In this document: piece after piece, positions 51,398 through 60,005 of the stretch
Layout: each line of letters begins with the position of its first letter
Numbering within the stretch: position 1 is the first letter of the stretch
From: SIG575 sp964507395
GTDB lineage: Bacteria; Bacillota; Clostridia; Oscillospirales; Acutalibacteraceae
DNA: 64,000 nucleotides
NCBI GenBank assembly: GCA_964507395.1
Contig: CAZDQE010000003.1
Span: forward strand, 12,636-76,635
Reading direction: 5' to 3'
Made by a program: the position numbers and the translations under genes
The notes under the pieces: generated by a model
Told to the model about the DNA's origin: nothing
Database searches by the model: none
What the model saw: only the letters and a program-made list of their open reading frames with translations

Positions 51398-53341
51398 TCA
51401 TTTTATTTCAACCATCTGGTGAATATCAACCTCAGGCACGATAAATTCCGCTTTTCCGTCTGCGAAAACAAAATCAAGTTCTTTGCCCTGTGGCTGAAGA
51501 ATAATTTTTGACGGTTTGCTTGCTTTCTTCACCGAGCATTTTACATTGTAAAGGGGAACGGTGTCCTCAATGACTTCTGTGTTTACACCGCGTACGGTTG
51601 TGTGAGCAAAAAGAAGATGAAGAATGTTTCTCTTTTCTTTTTCCTGTCTTGTGTAAGTTACAACTGCTTTGTCGGGAATTTGTACAGAAACCGTGAAATC
51701 ATCACCCATTAATTTTTCTGCAACAAAGTTGAAAAGCTCTTTGAAACAAAGATGACCTAAGCGTGCATAAGCTGTGAAAATATCCCAGCCGATGTATGCA
51801 ATGCTTCCCTTGATTACCGCTGCAGGGAAGCTTTCATCGGGATTGTTGGGTGCGTGCATGTGTGAGCAGAAATGCTCTCTTGTTCTGTTGAAATAAGGAT
51901 TCTGCATATATGCCGCTGTTTCGCAGTTGTGAGCCTCAATTTCAAAAGAATTGCATCTCATGATATATTCTGTTTCACCGTTTACTGTGTTGAAACAGGG
52001 GATGAAGTAAGTAGGTGTAAATTCATTTTTACCTTTGAAGGACGCACCGATATCGAGGAAAAATTCACCATTCTTTGTCAAGGCCTCACCGCTTGCGAGG
52101 ACTTTACCGCCATTTTGCACATAAGCTTTAATTTTCTCTACTGTTTTCTCGTCACGGATTTCAATGTCCGGCAGAATCAGCAGTTTATATTTTGAAAAAT
52201 CCATTGTGCCGTCAACGAAATTATAAAGTCGGTTGCTTTCGAGCAACATTCTGTTTGCACCGATGTCTGCTTTAGAATCACGTCCGCCTGTAAGTGCTTC
52301 TGCACTGAGAACCGCAATGTCTGCAACATTCTGAGCGTCTTCAAGCCATGGCTCTTTTTCTTCGATGAGAGAATATGCCTTGCCGATAAGATTATAGCTT
52401 GCCATGTTCATTTCGCCGAGAGGATGCATCTGGTCACCGATTGAACAGCCCGCCCCGTTTGCAACTGACAAAGCAGTTTCGTAAATCAGTGCATTAGGAT
52501 GCTTGAAACCGCCGAATTCACCCCATGAATGGTGGAATTTTCCTGTCATTCCGAGAAAGTCAGTGTTTTTGAGCGAACGGACATAAGCGGCAGAAAGAGG
52601 AAAGTGGTCGTAACCCCAACCGCCTGTAGGCAGACTTTCAAGCTCAAGGTGAGTGTTTGACTCAATAATTCCGTAACTACCCTTGGGAATGTGGCCGCCG
52701 TTGTGGAAAATCGTAGCAGTCAGGCTGTGTTTTCTTACTGCCGCGTTTGTAGCCTTTGTGTACTTCTCATAAATCATATTTTCAAACTTTTTGCGGTCAG
52801 CTTCCGATTCAATATCAAGACCGAGCTTTTTTATGTCTTCTTTACATTTTTCACAGTAGCAGAATCGGGGAGCCACAATATCAAGGAAAATTCCGCAGGG
52901 ATTGTATTTTATCATTACCTCTTCAATCTGTACACAAAGGACGTCAAGATATCCCGTGTTGAAGCAGAGAAGATGGAAATGTGCTTCACTTTCGTATTCC
53001 GCACAATCACTTTCATCGTCTGAACGTTTGTATCTCCATTCAGGATGCTTTTCCCAGTCCTTTTCGTCAAGACCTGCTGAGATGTAAACGGGAGCGTTGA
53101 CGTCAATTTCTTTGCAGGCTTCAAGCTGAGCACCGAGTAAATCAAAGTCAAGCTCAGGGTGCATTTCATTTACATCTGTGGGGTGATAGGACCAGCCGTG
53201 GTGGCATTTTGAAAACACCGTAATTGAGTTTACATGACCTGCTTTCAGTGCAGACTGAAACTGCTCTTTTGAAAATTTTTTTCCTACAGGCAAAGTTCCG
53301 TTTGTATGAAAATCAAGATGAACCTGTCTTTTTCTTATCAT
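51398..53341 (-). CDS. GHL6-type glycoside hydrolase with beta-galactosidase trimerisation-like domain
   Basis: 647 residues, no signal peptide. The N-terminal barrel (1-about 335) has RQVHLDFHTNGTLPVG, SITVFSKCHHGWSYHP, INVNAPVYIS-like and HPEWRYKR segments, the hypothetical-glycoside-hydrolase-6 (GHL6) pattern also seen in alpha-fucosidase-like proteins. IFLDIVAPRFCYCEKCKEDI may hold a catalytic Asp. A flavodoxin-like trimerisation domain follows (about 340-560: YKLLILPDIEIRDEKTVEKIKAYVQNGGKVLASG), then a beta-sandwich. Activity is unassigned; a galactosidase or fucosidase on imported glycans would suit the region. It has its own promoter, divergent from nanA, and AAAGGAG. Confidence 0.82.
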   Translation of the reverse strand: MIRKRQVHLDFHTNGTLPVGKKFSKEQFQSALKAGHVNSITVFSKCHHGWSYHPTDVNEMHPELDFDLLGAQLEACKEIDVNAPVYISAGLDEKDWEKHPEWRYKRSDDESDCAEYESEAHFHLLCFNTGYLDVLCVQIEEVMIKYNPCGIFLDIVAPRFCYCEKCKEDIKKLGLDIESEADRKKFENMIYEKYTKATNAAVRKHSLTATIFHNGGHIPKGSYGIIESNTHLELESLPTGGWGYDHFPLSAAYVRSLKNTDFLGMTGKFHHSWGEFGGFKHPNALIYETALSVANGAGCSIGDQMHPLGEMNMASYNLIGKAYSLIEEKEPWLEDAQNVADIAVLSAEALTGGRDSKADIGANRMLLESNRLYNFVDGTMDFSKYKLLILPDIEIRDEKTVEKIKAYVQNGGKVLASGEALTKNGEFFLDIGASFKGKNEFTPTYFIPCFNTVNGETEYIMRCNSFEIEAHNCETAAYMQNPYFNRTREHFCSHMHAPNNPDESFPAAVIKGSIAYIGWDIFTAYARLGHLCFKELFNFVAEKLMGDDFTVSVQIPDKAVVTYTRQEKEKRNILHLLFAHTTVRGVNTEVIEDTVPLYNVKCSVKKASKPSKIILQPQGKELDFVFADGKAEFIVPEVDIHQMVEIK

Positions 53342-53364
53342 AATATCACATCTCCTTTTTTAAA

Positions 53365-53393
53365 ATTGTAGCATAATTTATCCTGCTTTGCAA
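53365..53393 (-). promoter_or_regulatory. Promoter of the GHL6-type gene
   Basis: Minus-strand TTGCAA (53388-53393), a 17-base spacer and TACAAT (53365-53370), 24 bases before the start. Confidence 0.65.
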
Positions 53394-53504
53394 TAAGAGT
53401 AAATCGATGATTTTTTTACATCTTGTCGCAAAGTAATTTTTAGTAGATTTTTTTTCTGATATATGTTATAATTCATGGTGACATTTTGGTAGGAGGTCAT
53501 TGAA

Positions 53505-54431
53505 ATGAAACTTGATAAGTATAAGGGAGTTATCCCTGCGTTTTATGCATGCTACGACGATGAAGGTAATGTGTCCTCGGAAAGAACAAAACAGCTTGTT
53601 GAATTCCTTGTTGAAAAAGGCGTAAAAGGTCTTTATGTGGGCGGTTCATCAGGTGAATGTATTTATCTCGGCGTTGAGGAAAGAAAGCAGACTCTTGAAG
53701 CTGTTATGGAGGCTGCTAAGGGAAGAATTACAATAATTGCTCACGTTGCATGCAACAATACAAAGGATAGCTGTGAGCTCGCAAGACATGCTGAATCACT
53801 GGGCGTTGATGCTATCGCCACAATTCCGCCGATATATTTCAAGCTACCTGAAAAAGCTATCGCAAAATATTGGAATGATATTTCTGCGGCAGCACCAAAT
53901 ACTGATTACATAATTTATAACATTCCGCAGCTTGCAGGTGTGGCTCTTACACTTAGCTTGTTTGATGAAATGCTTAAAAATCCGCGCGTTATCGGTGTGA
54001 AGAATTCTTCAATGCCCATACAGGATATTCAGATGTTTAAGAGACAGGCAAAAATGAACGGCAGAGAAATAATCATTTTCAATGGTCCCGATGAGCAGTT
54101 TGTAGGCGGCAGACTTATCGGAGCAGAGGGCGGTATCGGCGGCACATACGGTGTTATGCCTGAGCTTTTTGTGAAACTTGATGAAATGCTTAAAAACGGT
54201 GAGTTTGAGAATGCAGGAAAGCTTCAGGATGACATCAATGAAGTGATTTATACTATGTGCTCAACAAAGGGTAATATGTATGCCACTGCAAAGGCAGCCC
54301 TTAAACTGAGAGCAGGTCTTGACCTTGGAGGGGTAAGAGAGCCTCTTCTGAATCTTGCAGACGGTGATGATGAAATTGTAAAGAAAGCTGCATCTCTTGT
54401 CGAAACAGCAGTGAAAAAATGGGTTTTATGA
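53505..54431 (+). CDS. nanA: N-acetylneuraminate lyase / DapA-superfamily aldolase
   Basis: 308 residues of a class I aldolase barrel. The substrate loop is GGSSGECIYLGVEER (NanA-type rather than DapA GTTGE), Y138 is in IIYNIPQ, and the Schiff-base lysine K166 is in RVIGVKNSSMPIQDI. GAEGGIGGTYGVMPELF is the C-terminal active-site strand typical of sialic acid lyases. It splits N-acetylneuraminate to ManNAc and pyruvate. GGAGGTC precedes the ATG, and a TATAAT box lies at 53467-53472. No nanE, nanK or sialidase is adjacent, so later steps are encoded elsewhere or by relaxed enzymes. It matches the sialic acid caps of the host glycans targeted by the nearby operon. Confidence 0.92.
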   Translation: MKLDKYKGVIPAFYACYDDEGNVSSERTKQLVEFLVEKGVKGLYVGGSSGECIYLGVEERKQTLEAVMEAAKGRITIIAHVACNNTKDSCELARHAESLGVDAIATIPPIYFKLPEKAIAKYWNDISAAAPNTDYIIYNIPQLAGVALTLSLFDEMLKNPRVIGVKNSSMPIQDIQMFKRQAKMNGREIIIFNGPDEQFVGGRLIGAEGGIGGTYGVMPELFVKLDEMLKNGEFENAGKLQDDINEVIYTMCSTKGNMYATAKAALKLRAGLDLGGVREPLLNLADGDDEIVKKAASLVETAVKKWVL

Positions 54432-54476
54432 GATGATTATTATTTCTCCCGACAGATAAAATACATAACGTAAATA

Positions 54477-54513
54477 AATCCCTGAAGGTTTTTGAAAAAA
54501 GCTTTCAGGGATT
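54477..54513. repeat. Inverted repeat after nanA
   Basis: AATCCCTGAA and TTTCAGGGATT with a 16-base loop. It lacks a T tract on the plus strand, so it is a weak terminator or an mRNA-end structure. Confidence 0.5.
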
Positions 54514-54560
54514 AAAAAATATTTCCGTACCGACCGAATAGAAACGCTAAAACAACAATT

Positions 54561-54605
54561 CCCCGAAAATTCTTGTGAATAAGAGTTTTCGGGGTTTGCT
54601 TTTTG
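54561..54605 (+). terminator. Terminator downstream of nanA
   Basis: CCCCGAAAATTCTT (54561-54574) and AAGAGTTTTCGGGG (54581-54594), then TTTGCTTTTTG. Confidence 0.8.
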
Positions 54606-54614
54606 TAATATGTT

Positions 54615-54809
54615 TCAGTCAAGATCAAAACTGTATAACTCGCCATCTGTTATTGTCAGGAGTCCGTATTGTCCTTTTTCAAAACCGTCATACATTTCCT
54701 CGGGAACGGATAATTTAAGAAGTTGTCCGTCATCCGTTTTGAATGTTATGGTAAATTCTTTTACTGCTTTCGGAGCTTTTGTGCCAACCAATTTTGCACC
54801 AAACGACAA
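54615..54809 (-). pseudogene. Truncated DUF2500-like gene remnant
   Basis: A 64-codon frame (from a TTG without ribosome binding site) whose sequence KEFTITFKTDDGQLLKLSV and GFEKGQYGLLTITDGELYSF resembles the C-terminal half of DUF2500 proteins, which normally have an N-terminal membrane segment and about 120 residues. The membrane part is missing, and the upstream sequence runs into hairpin structures that precede the serine recombinase gene. I read it as a gene truncated by the arrival of the recombinase-linked DNA, although a small live gene cannot be excluded. Confidence 0.5.
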
Positions 54810-54835
54810 AAATTGGCTCTGATATGATACTATTA

Positions 54836-54944
54836 AACCACTTTGAGATTAAACTCAGAGTGGTTATTGGTTTTATCAGGTTGAAAAACATACAAAAGAA
54901 CAACAACCTCCAAAGTGTTAAAATTAACAAAAACACTTTGGAGG
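54836..54944 (+). promoter_or_regulatory. Paired related palindromes upstream of the recombinase: candidate res site and RBS-masking hairpin
   Basis: First palindrome: AACCACTTTGAG (54836-54847) and CTCAGAGTGGTT (54854-54865). Second: CCTCCAAAGTGTT (54907-54919) and AACACTTTGGAGG (54932-54944), exact over 13 bp. Both share the arm core CACTTTG-GAG. The right arm of the second contains GGAGG, the ribosome binding site for the ATG at 54951, so a folded transcript would hide it. Resolvases commonly bind such sites just before their own gene. Confidence 0.6.
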
Positions 54945-54950
54945 ATTTTT

Positions 54951-55550
54951 ATGTATTACGGTTATGTTAGAGTTTCGAGCAAGGAGCAGAATATAGACAG
55001 ACAGCTTGACGCACTTGAGAAGTTGGATGTTGAAAAGAGAAACATTTTTATCGACAGGCAATCAGGTAAGGATTTTGAAAGACCCGCGTATAAAAGATTA
55101 TTGAAAAAACTGAAAAAAGGCGACTTGCTGACAATTAAATCCATAGACCGCCTTGGAAGAAATTATGATGAAATCTTAGAGCAATGGAGAGTCATAACTA
55201 AGGTCAAGCAAGCAGACATATTTGTGATTGACTTTCCTCTTTTGGACACGCGAAACAAAGATAATGACCTGACAGGAGCATTTATCTCAGATCTGGTTTT
55301 GCAGATACTTTCCTATGTTGCACAAACGGAAAGGGAATTTATCCGTCAAAGGCAAGCCGAGGGAATAGCTGCAGCAAAACGGAGAGGAGTGAAGTTTGGA
55401 AGAGAGAAAATGTCACTGCCGGAGTCCTTTGAATATGCTAAAAACAAATATATTTCAGGCGAATTGACAGTCCGTCAAGCAGCAGAATTATGTAAAATGA
55501 ACTACTCAACTTTTTACAGAAAAATTAAAAATATTTGTGTAAAAAGGTAG
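54951..55550 (+). CDS. Serine recombinase of the resolvase/invertase family
   Basis: 199 residues from ATG 54951, six bases after GGAGG. The catalytic domain (1-about 140) has YVRVSSKEQNIDRQLDAL with the nucleophile Ser at 9 or 10, FIDRQSGKDFERPAYKRLL, LLTIKSIDRLGRNYDEI with the active-site Arg pair, and the long E helix AQTEREFIRQRQAEGIAAAKRRGVKFGR. The C-terminal helix-turn-helix (about 155-197) reads LTVRQAAELCKMNYSTFYRKI. It is a small Hin/Tn3-resolvase-size enzyme without transposase or large serine-integrase domains. It lies between a truncated gene and the cohesin cluster. An in-frame start at 54915 would precede the ribosome binding site and is rejected. Confidence 0.94.
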   Translation: MYYGYVRVSSKEQNIDRQLDALEKLDVEKRNIFIDRQSGKDFERPAYKRLLKKLKKGDLLTIKSIDRLGRNYDEILEQWRVITKVKQADIFVIDFPLLDTRNKDNDLTGAFISDLVLQILSYVAQTEREFIRQRQAEGIAAAKRRGVKFGREKMSLPESFEYAKNKYISGELTVRQAAELCKMNYSTFYRKIKNICVKR

Positions 55551-55578
55551 AGTTAAAAAAACACCATATTTTTCTATT

Positions 55579-55606
55579 TTGTTATTAAGTGAATCAATAA
55601 TATCAT
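55579..55606 (+). promoter_or_regulatory. Possible promoter of the cohesin-dockerin cluster
   Basis: TTGTTA (55579-55584), a 16-base spacer and TATCAT (55601-55606), 58 bases before the first cohesin gene. It is only fair to consensus. Confidence 0.4.
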
Positions 55607-55663
55607 ATTTGTTTTAAAAAGTCTACTTTGTGAAACAGAGTGTTTGTACTGCGAGGTGAGAAT

Positions 55664-56212
55664 ATGCGCAAGAAAATAATAAGTGTTTTTCTGGTGGTTA
55701 CAGTTCTTTTGGCAGGCTTGGCGGTAATAGTGAATGCGGCACGCCCCACAATATCTGTTACATCAGCAGGGGCTCAACAGGGTGAGATTGTGGAAGTTGA
55801 TGTTGTTTTGGAAAACAATCCGGGGATAAACACTTTCTCTTTAGGCTTTGAGTACGATAAAACGAAGCTCAACTTGAACAATGTTACGCTCAACGGTAAT
55901 CTTGGCGGTCAGTTTATATATGTTGAAAAAGCAGTATGGCTCAATGGTGAAGATGTTAATTACAACGGTGTAATTCTTACATTGGAATTTACGGTGCTTG
56001 ATTCAGCAGAAAGCGGAGACACAAAAGTCAGGGTGACCTACGCTCCCGGGGACATCTCCAACTACAACGAGCAGAACGTTAATTGTAAAATCGTTGCGGG
56101 AGAAATTACTATTGGTGGCGATGAGGCTAAAGCTTCATTTATACAAAAGATTCTTTCATTTTTCGTCAGGATATATGAAGGAATCAAAGTATTATTTTCG
56201 TTTGTAAATTAA
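55664..56212 (+). CDS. Secreted single-cohesin protein
   Basis: 182 residues from ATG 55664, behind GAGGTGAG. Signal peptide (1-26, ending VNAA), one cohesin module (about 28-150) with the typical nine-strand pattern: ISVTSAGAQQGEIVEVDVVL, NNPGINTFSLGFEYDKTKL, LGGQFIYVEKAVWLNGEDVN, ILTLEFTVLDSAESGD and PGDISNYNEQNV. The end is a hydrophobic amphipathic tail (FIQKILSFFVRIYEGIKVLF), which could hold it at the membrane or wall. Cohesins bind dockerins. A dockerin protein is encoded 15 bases downstream, so the two are likely partners. The module closely matches the two cohesins of the scaffoldin at 60006-61454. Confidence 0.92.
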   Translation: MRKKIISVFLVVTVLLAGLAVIVNAARPTISVTSAGAQQGEIVEVDVVLENNPGINTFSLGFEYDKTKLNLNNVTLNGNLGGQFIYVEKAVWLNGEDVNYNGVILTLEFTVLDSAESGDTKVRVTYAPGDISNYNEQNVNCKIVAGEITIGGDEAKASFIQKILSFFVRIYEGIKVLFSFVN

Positions 56213-56227
56213 AAAGGAGGAAAACAC

Positions 56228-59200
56228 ATGAAAAGAATCATTTCAGCATTTTTGAGCTTGTTGATTGTTCTTTCAAGCATTTCATGCATGGGAACTTTCA
56301 TTGCATCAGCCTTAAATGCATCACCTGTTGCAGGTGACATTAACGGTGACGGTAATGTTAACAGTAAAGACCTTACCCGTTTGATGAAATATCTTGCAGG
56401 TGAAAATGTTGAGGTTGTTGCGGTTACTGTTGACCCTAACGGCGACGGCACAACTAACAACAAAGACCTTACCCGTCTTATGAAGTATATTGCGGGTGAT
56501 GAGACGCTGCCCATATATGTGGACTGTGCACATGAAATCGAGGCAGTAGAAGCAGCAGAAGCAACATGTGCAGCTGAAGGTAATATTGCATATTGGTGCT
56601 GTGCATTATGTAACCAGTGTTTCAGCGATGAAGAGTGTACGTCGAAAATAACTTTCGAGGATACAGTCATTTCCATTAATGGAGATAACCATACGGTTGT
56701 AATAGATGAGGCTGTTGAACCGACTGCAACTACCACAGGTCTTACAGAAGGTTCGCATTGTTCAGCTTGCGGAAAAATTCTGGTTTCGCAAATAAAACTT
56801 CCGATGCTTGAAGAAAATTATGCAATTACATATAAAACCGCATATGGTTATGATTATTTAACCACAGTTGATTTTAATTCTCAGATTCCTGAGGAATCAA
56901 GAACTTACACATCGGCAGACGGCTTGTATGAGTTGCCCATTCTGGAAACTGAAGGATATAATTTTGTTGGTTGGTTTAATGGTACATCATCTTCTGCAAC
57001 AGAAATTACTGAAATTCCTGTCGGTTCAAAAGGAAGCAAAACTTACTATGCACGATGGGAGCCGATAGAGTATACCATTACTTTCGCTTCTGAATTTATC
57101 AGTGTAGAAGAAATAAACGGTCATGTTATTTATAAAGATACTGCTTTGCCGGGTGCTGATGTTATGAAACTTCCCGGATATAAATGGTTAGGATGGTCCG
57201 ATGATAACGGCGTCCTATACAATGAAGTTTATCCTAAAGGTAATTCAGGTCACGTAACGCTTCATGCGAATTGGCAGAGTTACAGAAATCAGGCTGTTCC
57301 CACAAGTAAATTAGCAGAACCGAGCGTTTATGTGGATGAAAAAACATATGTATTCACATTTGAACTAGGTCAGATAAAGAACGTACCGCTTTATACAATC
57401 AATGATTTTGGCAAAATGGTTCCCGGTCAGCCGGTGGTCAGAGAAGAGGTTAAACTTACAGACACCATTATTAAATCTGAAGCTGAAGAACTTGCTAAGA
57501 TTGTTTCAAACGCAACAACGAAAACCTCGACATGGACTCTTTCAAATGACTGGAACAAAATCAGTTCTGTCAGTGAGACTCATGCTACTGAGATGGGAAT
57601 AGATACGTCTACAATAGAGTACAATTTTGAAAGTGCTTCATCTGAAATTGCATTGACGAAAGACAGCGGAGAGTCAACAAATCAGACAGTCAATTGGGGT
57701 GTTAATGCTAAGGTTTACGCTAAAAACACATTGGAAACAGAGGCAAGTGCTAAATTCCCGGTTGAATGTGTGAACATTGGTGTTGGAGTGAAAAACACAA
57801 CGGAAGTTGGCGGAGAGCTTAATGGATATTATGACAATACTACTGTAAACAATTCTTATTGGAATACTAATGAATCATATAACAACAGTCTCAATGCAGA
57901 ACATAGCACGACCACATCAACGAACCTTAGTAAGCATATGAGCGATGTATATAACTCAAGCACAAGTTCCAGCATTGGTGGTTCCAATACAGAGAGTGAG
58001 GCATATGCAACAGCAACAAGCGAGAGTGACGAATATACCTCAACTATAGCGTACACAACAGAAGAAATTAAAACTACCACGTATGAAACTGAGTACACAA
58101 CAGACACTGAGGGTTGGTGGAGACAGGTTGAAGCAGGTACAATATCTGTATATGGTGTAGTTACATATGATATGGAAACAAGTACCTACTCTGTTTATAC
58201 ATACAATGTTCTTGAGGCGGAAACATGTAGTTATATGGATTTCTCAATGACATCTGATGACTATAATGACTACGAAACCGGCGTTATACCTTTTGAAATC
58301 CCGATTTCAGTAAATGAATATATTTCCACAGCTCTTGGATATACAAGTGACCTTGAGATAGACAGAGAAACAGGAATAGTGGGCAAATATACAGGAGATT
58401 CTGAACATATTCATATTCCTGATTACATGACTGTTTCAAACGGCGACGGCACATATACTGCAATTAAAGTTGTGGGTATTGAAAACGGCGCGTTTGCAGG
58501 TAATACAAGTATCAAGTCTGTTAGATTAGGTAAATATATAGAAGAAATTCCCGACAGTGCATTTGAAGGTTGTACTTCTCTTGAAAGCATAGAATATGAA
58601 AAGATTGTATCAATTGGTGCAAATGCCTTTGCCGGTTGTACATCTTTTAACACGTTTACAGTTGACGATTCGGTAGTAAAATTGGGTGATGGAGCGTTAG
58701 CAAATGTGCCGGTAGTTATTGTATACGCAAACAATTCTGATGTTGTGAGGTCAGCGGTCAACGGTAAAATCAAAAACTTAAGTATTTATCTTAAAAATCT
58801 TACAGACGAACTAAAAGATACAACTTTAACTGTATCTGAGGCAACAAACAGTTTTGCTCTCTATGGTAGAGATTTATCTAAAAATGTTTGTTCTTATAGT
58901 AATGTTTGTATTGAATCGAATGCTTCTGAAACGATTATAAACGGTATGAGGTTTATTGATAATCAGGATGTTCCTTTGAGAATAAATTCAGAAGCTGTTA
59001 CTTTTGCTCAGGTGTCGGTTGAAGCTGCTTCGGGTCTTGCACTTATTCTTAGTGCAGACACAACTAATCTTTATCTTCAGGATAAGAGTGCTTTCTCAAC
59101 ATCGGGAAATGTATCTATCCTTAGTAAAGGTCTCGTAATCAGTAAAGCTTCTGGTGTAAATACAACCACCTCTATTACGGCAGATGGCGGTCTACTGTTG

Positions 59201-59923
59201 TATTGCGGTGAGTTTAGTGATATCAACTCATTGTTCATAGGTGAAAAATCTGAAATCAGCATAAATTCTTATGAGCAGTATTATAATAATGCACTTCCAT
59301 GGACTCTTGCTTCTGAAGTTCCGGAAGACGCATATATTATTTCTGAAAAGTGGACATATGATCTGACAACAAACATAACATCGGATCAGTCATCTGTTGA
59401 AGGTTATACTTTGTATAATACGACCTCAGAATGGGGTGAATATGGTCCGTGGAGCAGTTGGTCAACTACAAAATACACTGAGACTGATTCAAGAGATGTA
59501 GAGAAAAAAACGATTGCTGCAACTTATAAAACACAGTATAACTACAGCCGATATACCAATGGCGGAAGTCAGACAGGCCCTTGTGCAGGTACATGGAGCG
59601 GTGTTTATTGCGGTTATTATTACGAAAGAGGCTGGTCTGATACTCGCTTGAGTGTATATGCTACGCAGTATTCAAATCAGATGGGTGGATACTTTAACTT
59701 GTATGGAAGTTCTTCAGATCCTTGGTACAACGAAACCACAAAACAAGTAGTAGTAACCTCTGCATATGATATGTACAGATACAGAGATCGTTCTCTTATT
59801 TACACTTACTATCACACAAAGACTGAATCATTAGAATCAGCAACAGAAATCACAATTTCTGATGCAGGAACAAATGAAACAATCAGCAATATTCAAAAGT
59901 GGGTTAAGTACGTAGTGCAGTGA
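56228..59923 (+). CDS. Large secreted dockerin protein with Cys-rich, InlB-type and LRR repeats and a Ser/Thr/Asn-rich beta region
   Basis: 1231 residues. Signal peptide (1-about 29), then an N-terminal dockerin (35-93) with two calcium loops, D37-x-N39-x-D41-x-N43-x-N45-x2-D48 and the matching loop from D69, each followed by KDLTRLMKY. Next are Cys-rich repeats (about 97-195), InlB/Listeria-Bacteroides-type repeats (about 200-360, ending YYARWEP and LHANWQ), a long Ser/Thr/Asn-rich beta region (about 400-680), a BspA-type LRR block (about 740-850) and a C-terminal region of about 380 residues with Trp/Tyr-rich parts (YGPWSSWSTTKYTETD). There is no glycosidase domain. It may be an adhesin or pore-forming-like effector mounted on a cohesin. 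Confidence 0.9.
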   Translation: MKRIISAFLSLLIVLSSISCMGTFIASALNASPVAGDINGDGNVNSKDLTRLMKYLAGENVEVVAVTVDPNGDGTTNNKDLTRLMKYIAGDETLPIYVDCAHEIEAVEAAEATCAAEGNIAYWCCALCNQCFSDEECTSKITFEDTVISINGDNHTVVIDEAVEPTATTTGLTEGSHCSACGKILVSQIKLPMLEENYAITYKTAYGYDYLTTVDFNSQIPEESRTYTSADGLYELPILETEGYNFVGWFNGTSSSATEITEIPVGSKGSKTYYARWEPIEYTITFASEFISVEEINGHVIYKDTALPGADVMKLPGYKWLGWSDDNGVLYNEVYPKGNSGHVTLHANWQSYRNQAVPTSKLAEPSVYVDEKTYVFTFELGQIKNVPLYTINDFGKMVPGQPVVREEVKLTDTIIKSEAEELAKIVSNATTKTSTWTLSNDWNKISSVSETHATEMGIDTSTIEYNFESASSEIALTKDSGESTNQTVNWGVNAKVYAKNTLETEASAKFPVECVNIGVGVKNTTEVGGELNGYYDNTTVNNSYWNTNESYNNSLNAEHSTTTSTNLSKHMSDVYNSSTSSSIGGSNTESEAYATATSESDEYTSTIAYTTEEIKTTTYETEYTTDTEGWWRQVEAGTISVYGVVTYDMETSTYSVYTYNVLEAETCSYMDFSMTSDDYNDYETGVIPFEIPISVNEYISTALGYTSDLEIDRETGIVGKYTGDSEHIHIPDYMTVSNGDGTYTAIKVVGIENGAFAGNTSIKSVRLGKYIEEIPDSAFEGCTSLESIEYEKIVSIGANAFAGCTSFNTFTVDDSVVKLGDGALANVPVVIVYANNSDVVRSAVNGKIKNLSIYLKNLTDELKDTTLTVSEATNSFALYGRDLSKNVCSYSNVCIESNASETIINGMRFIDNQDVPLRINSEAVTFAQVSVEAASGLALILSADTTNLYLQDKSAFSTSGNVSILSKGLVISKASGVNTTTSITADGGLLLYCGEFSDINSLFIGEKSEISINSYEQYYNNALPWTLASEVPEDAYIISEKWTYDLTTNITSDQSSVEGYTLYNTTSEWGEYGPWSSWSTTKYTETDSRDVEKKTIAATYKTQYNYSRYTNGGSQTGPCAGTWSGVYCGYYYERGWSDTRLSVYATQYSNQMGGYFNLYGSSSDPWYNETTKQVVVTSAYDMYRYRDRSLIYTYYHTKTESLESATEITISDAGTNETISNIQKWVKYVVQ

Positions 59924-59937
59924 TTTCTAAATTTCCG

Positions 59938-59959
59938 TCGGGGACGAAACACTCCCCGA
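59938..59959 (+). repeat. Intercistronic hairpin
   Basis: TCGGGG and TCCCCGA around nine bases, between the dockerin-protein and scaffoldin genes. There is no T tract, so it may moderate read-through or set an mRNA end rather than terminate fully. Confidence 0.45.
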
Positions 59960-60005
59960 TGGAGCCCCCATATACCATTCCTTAATTTTTTAAAGGAGAA
60001 TAAAT

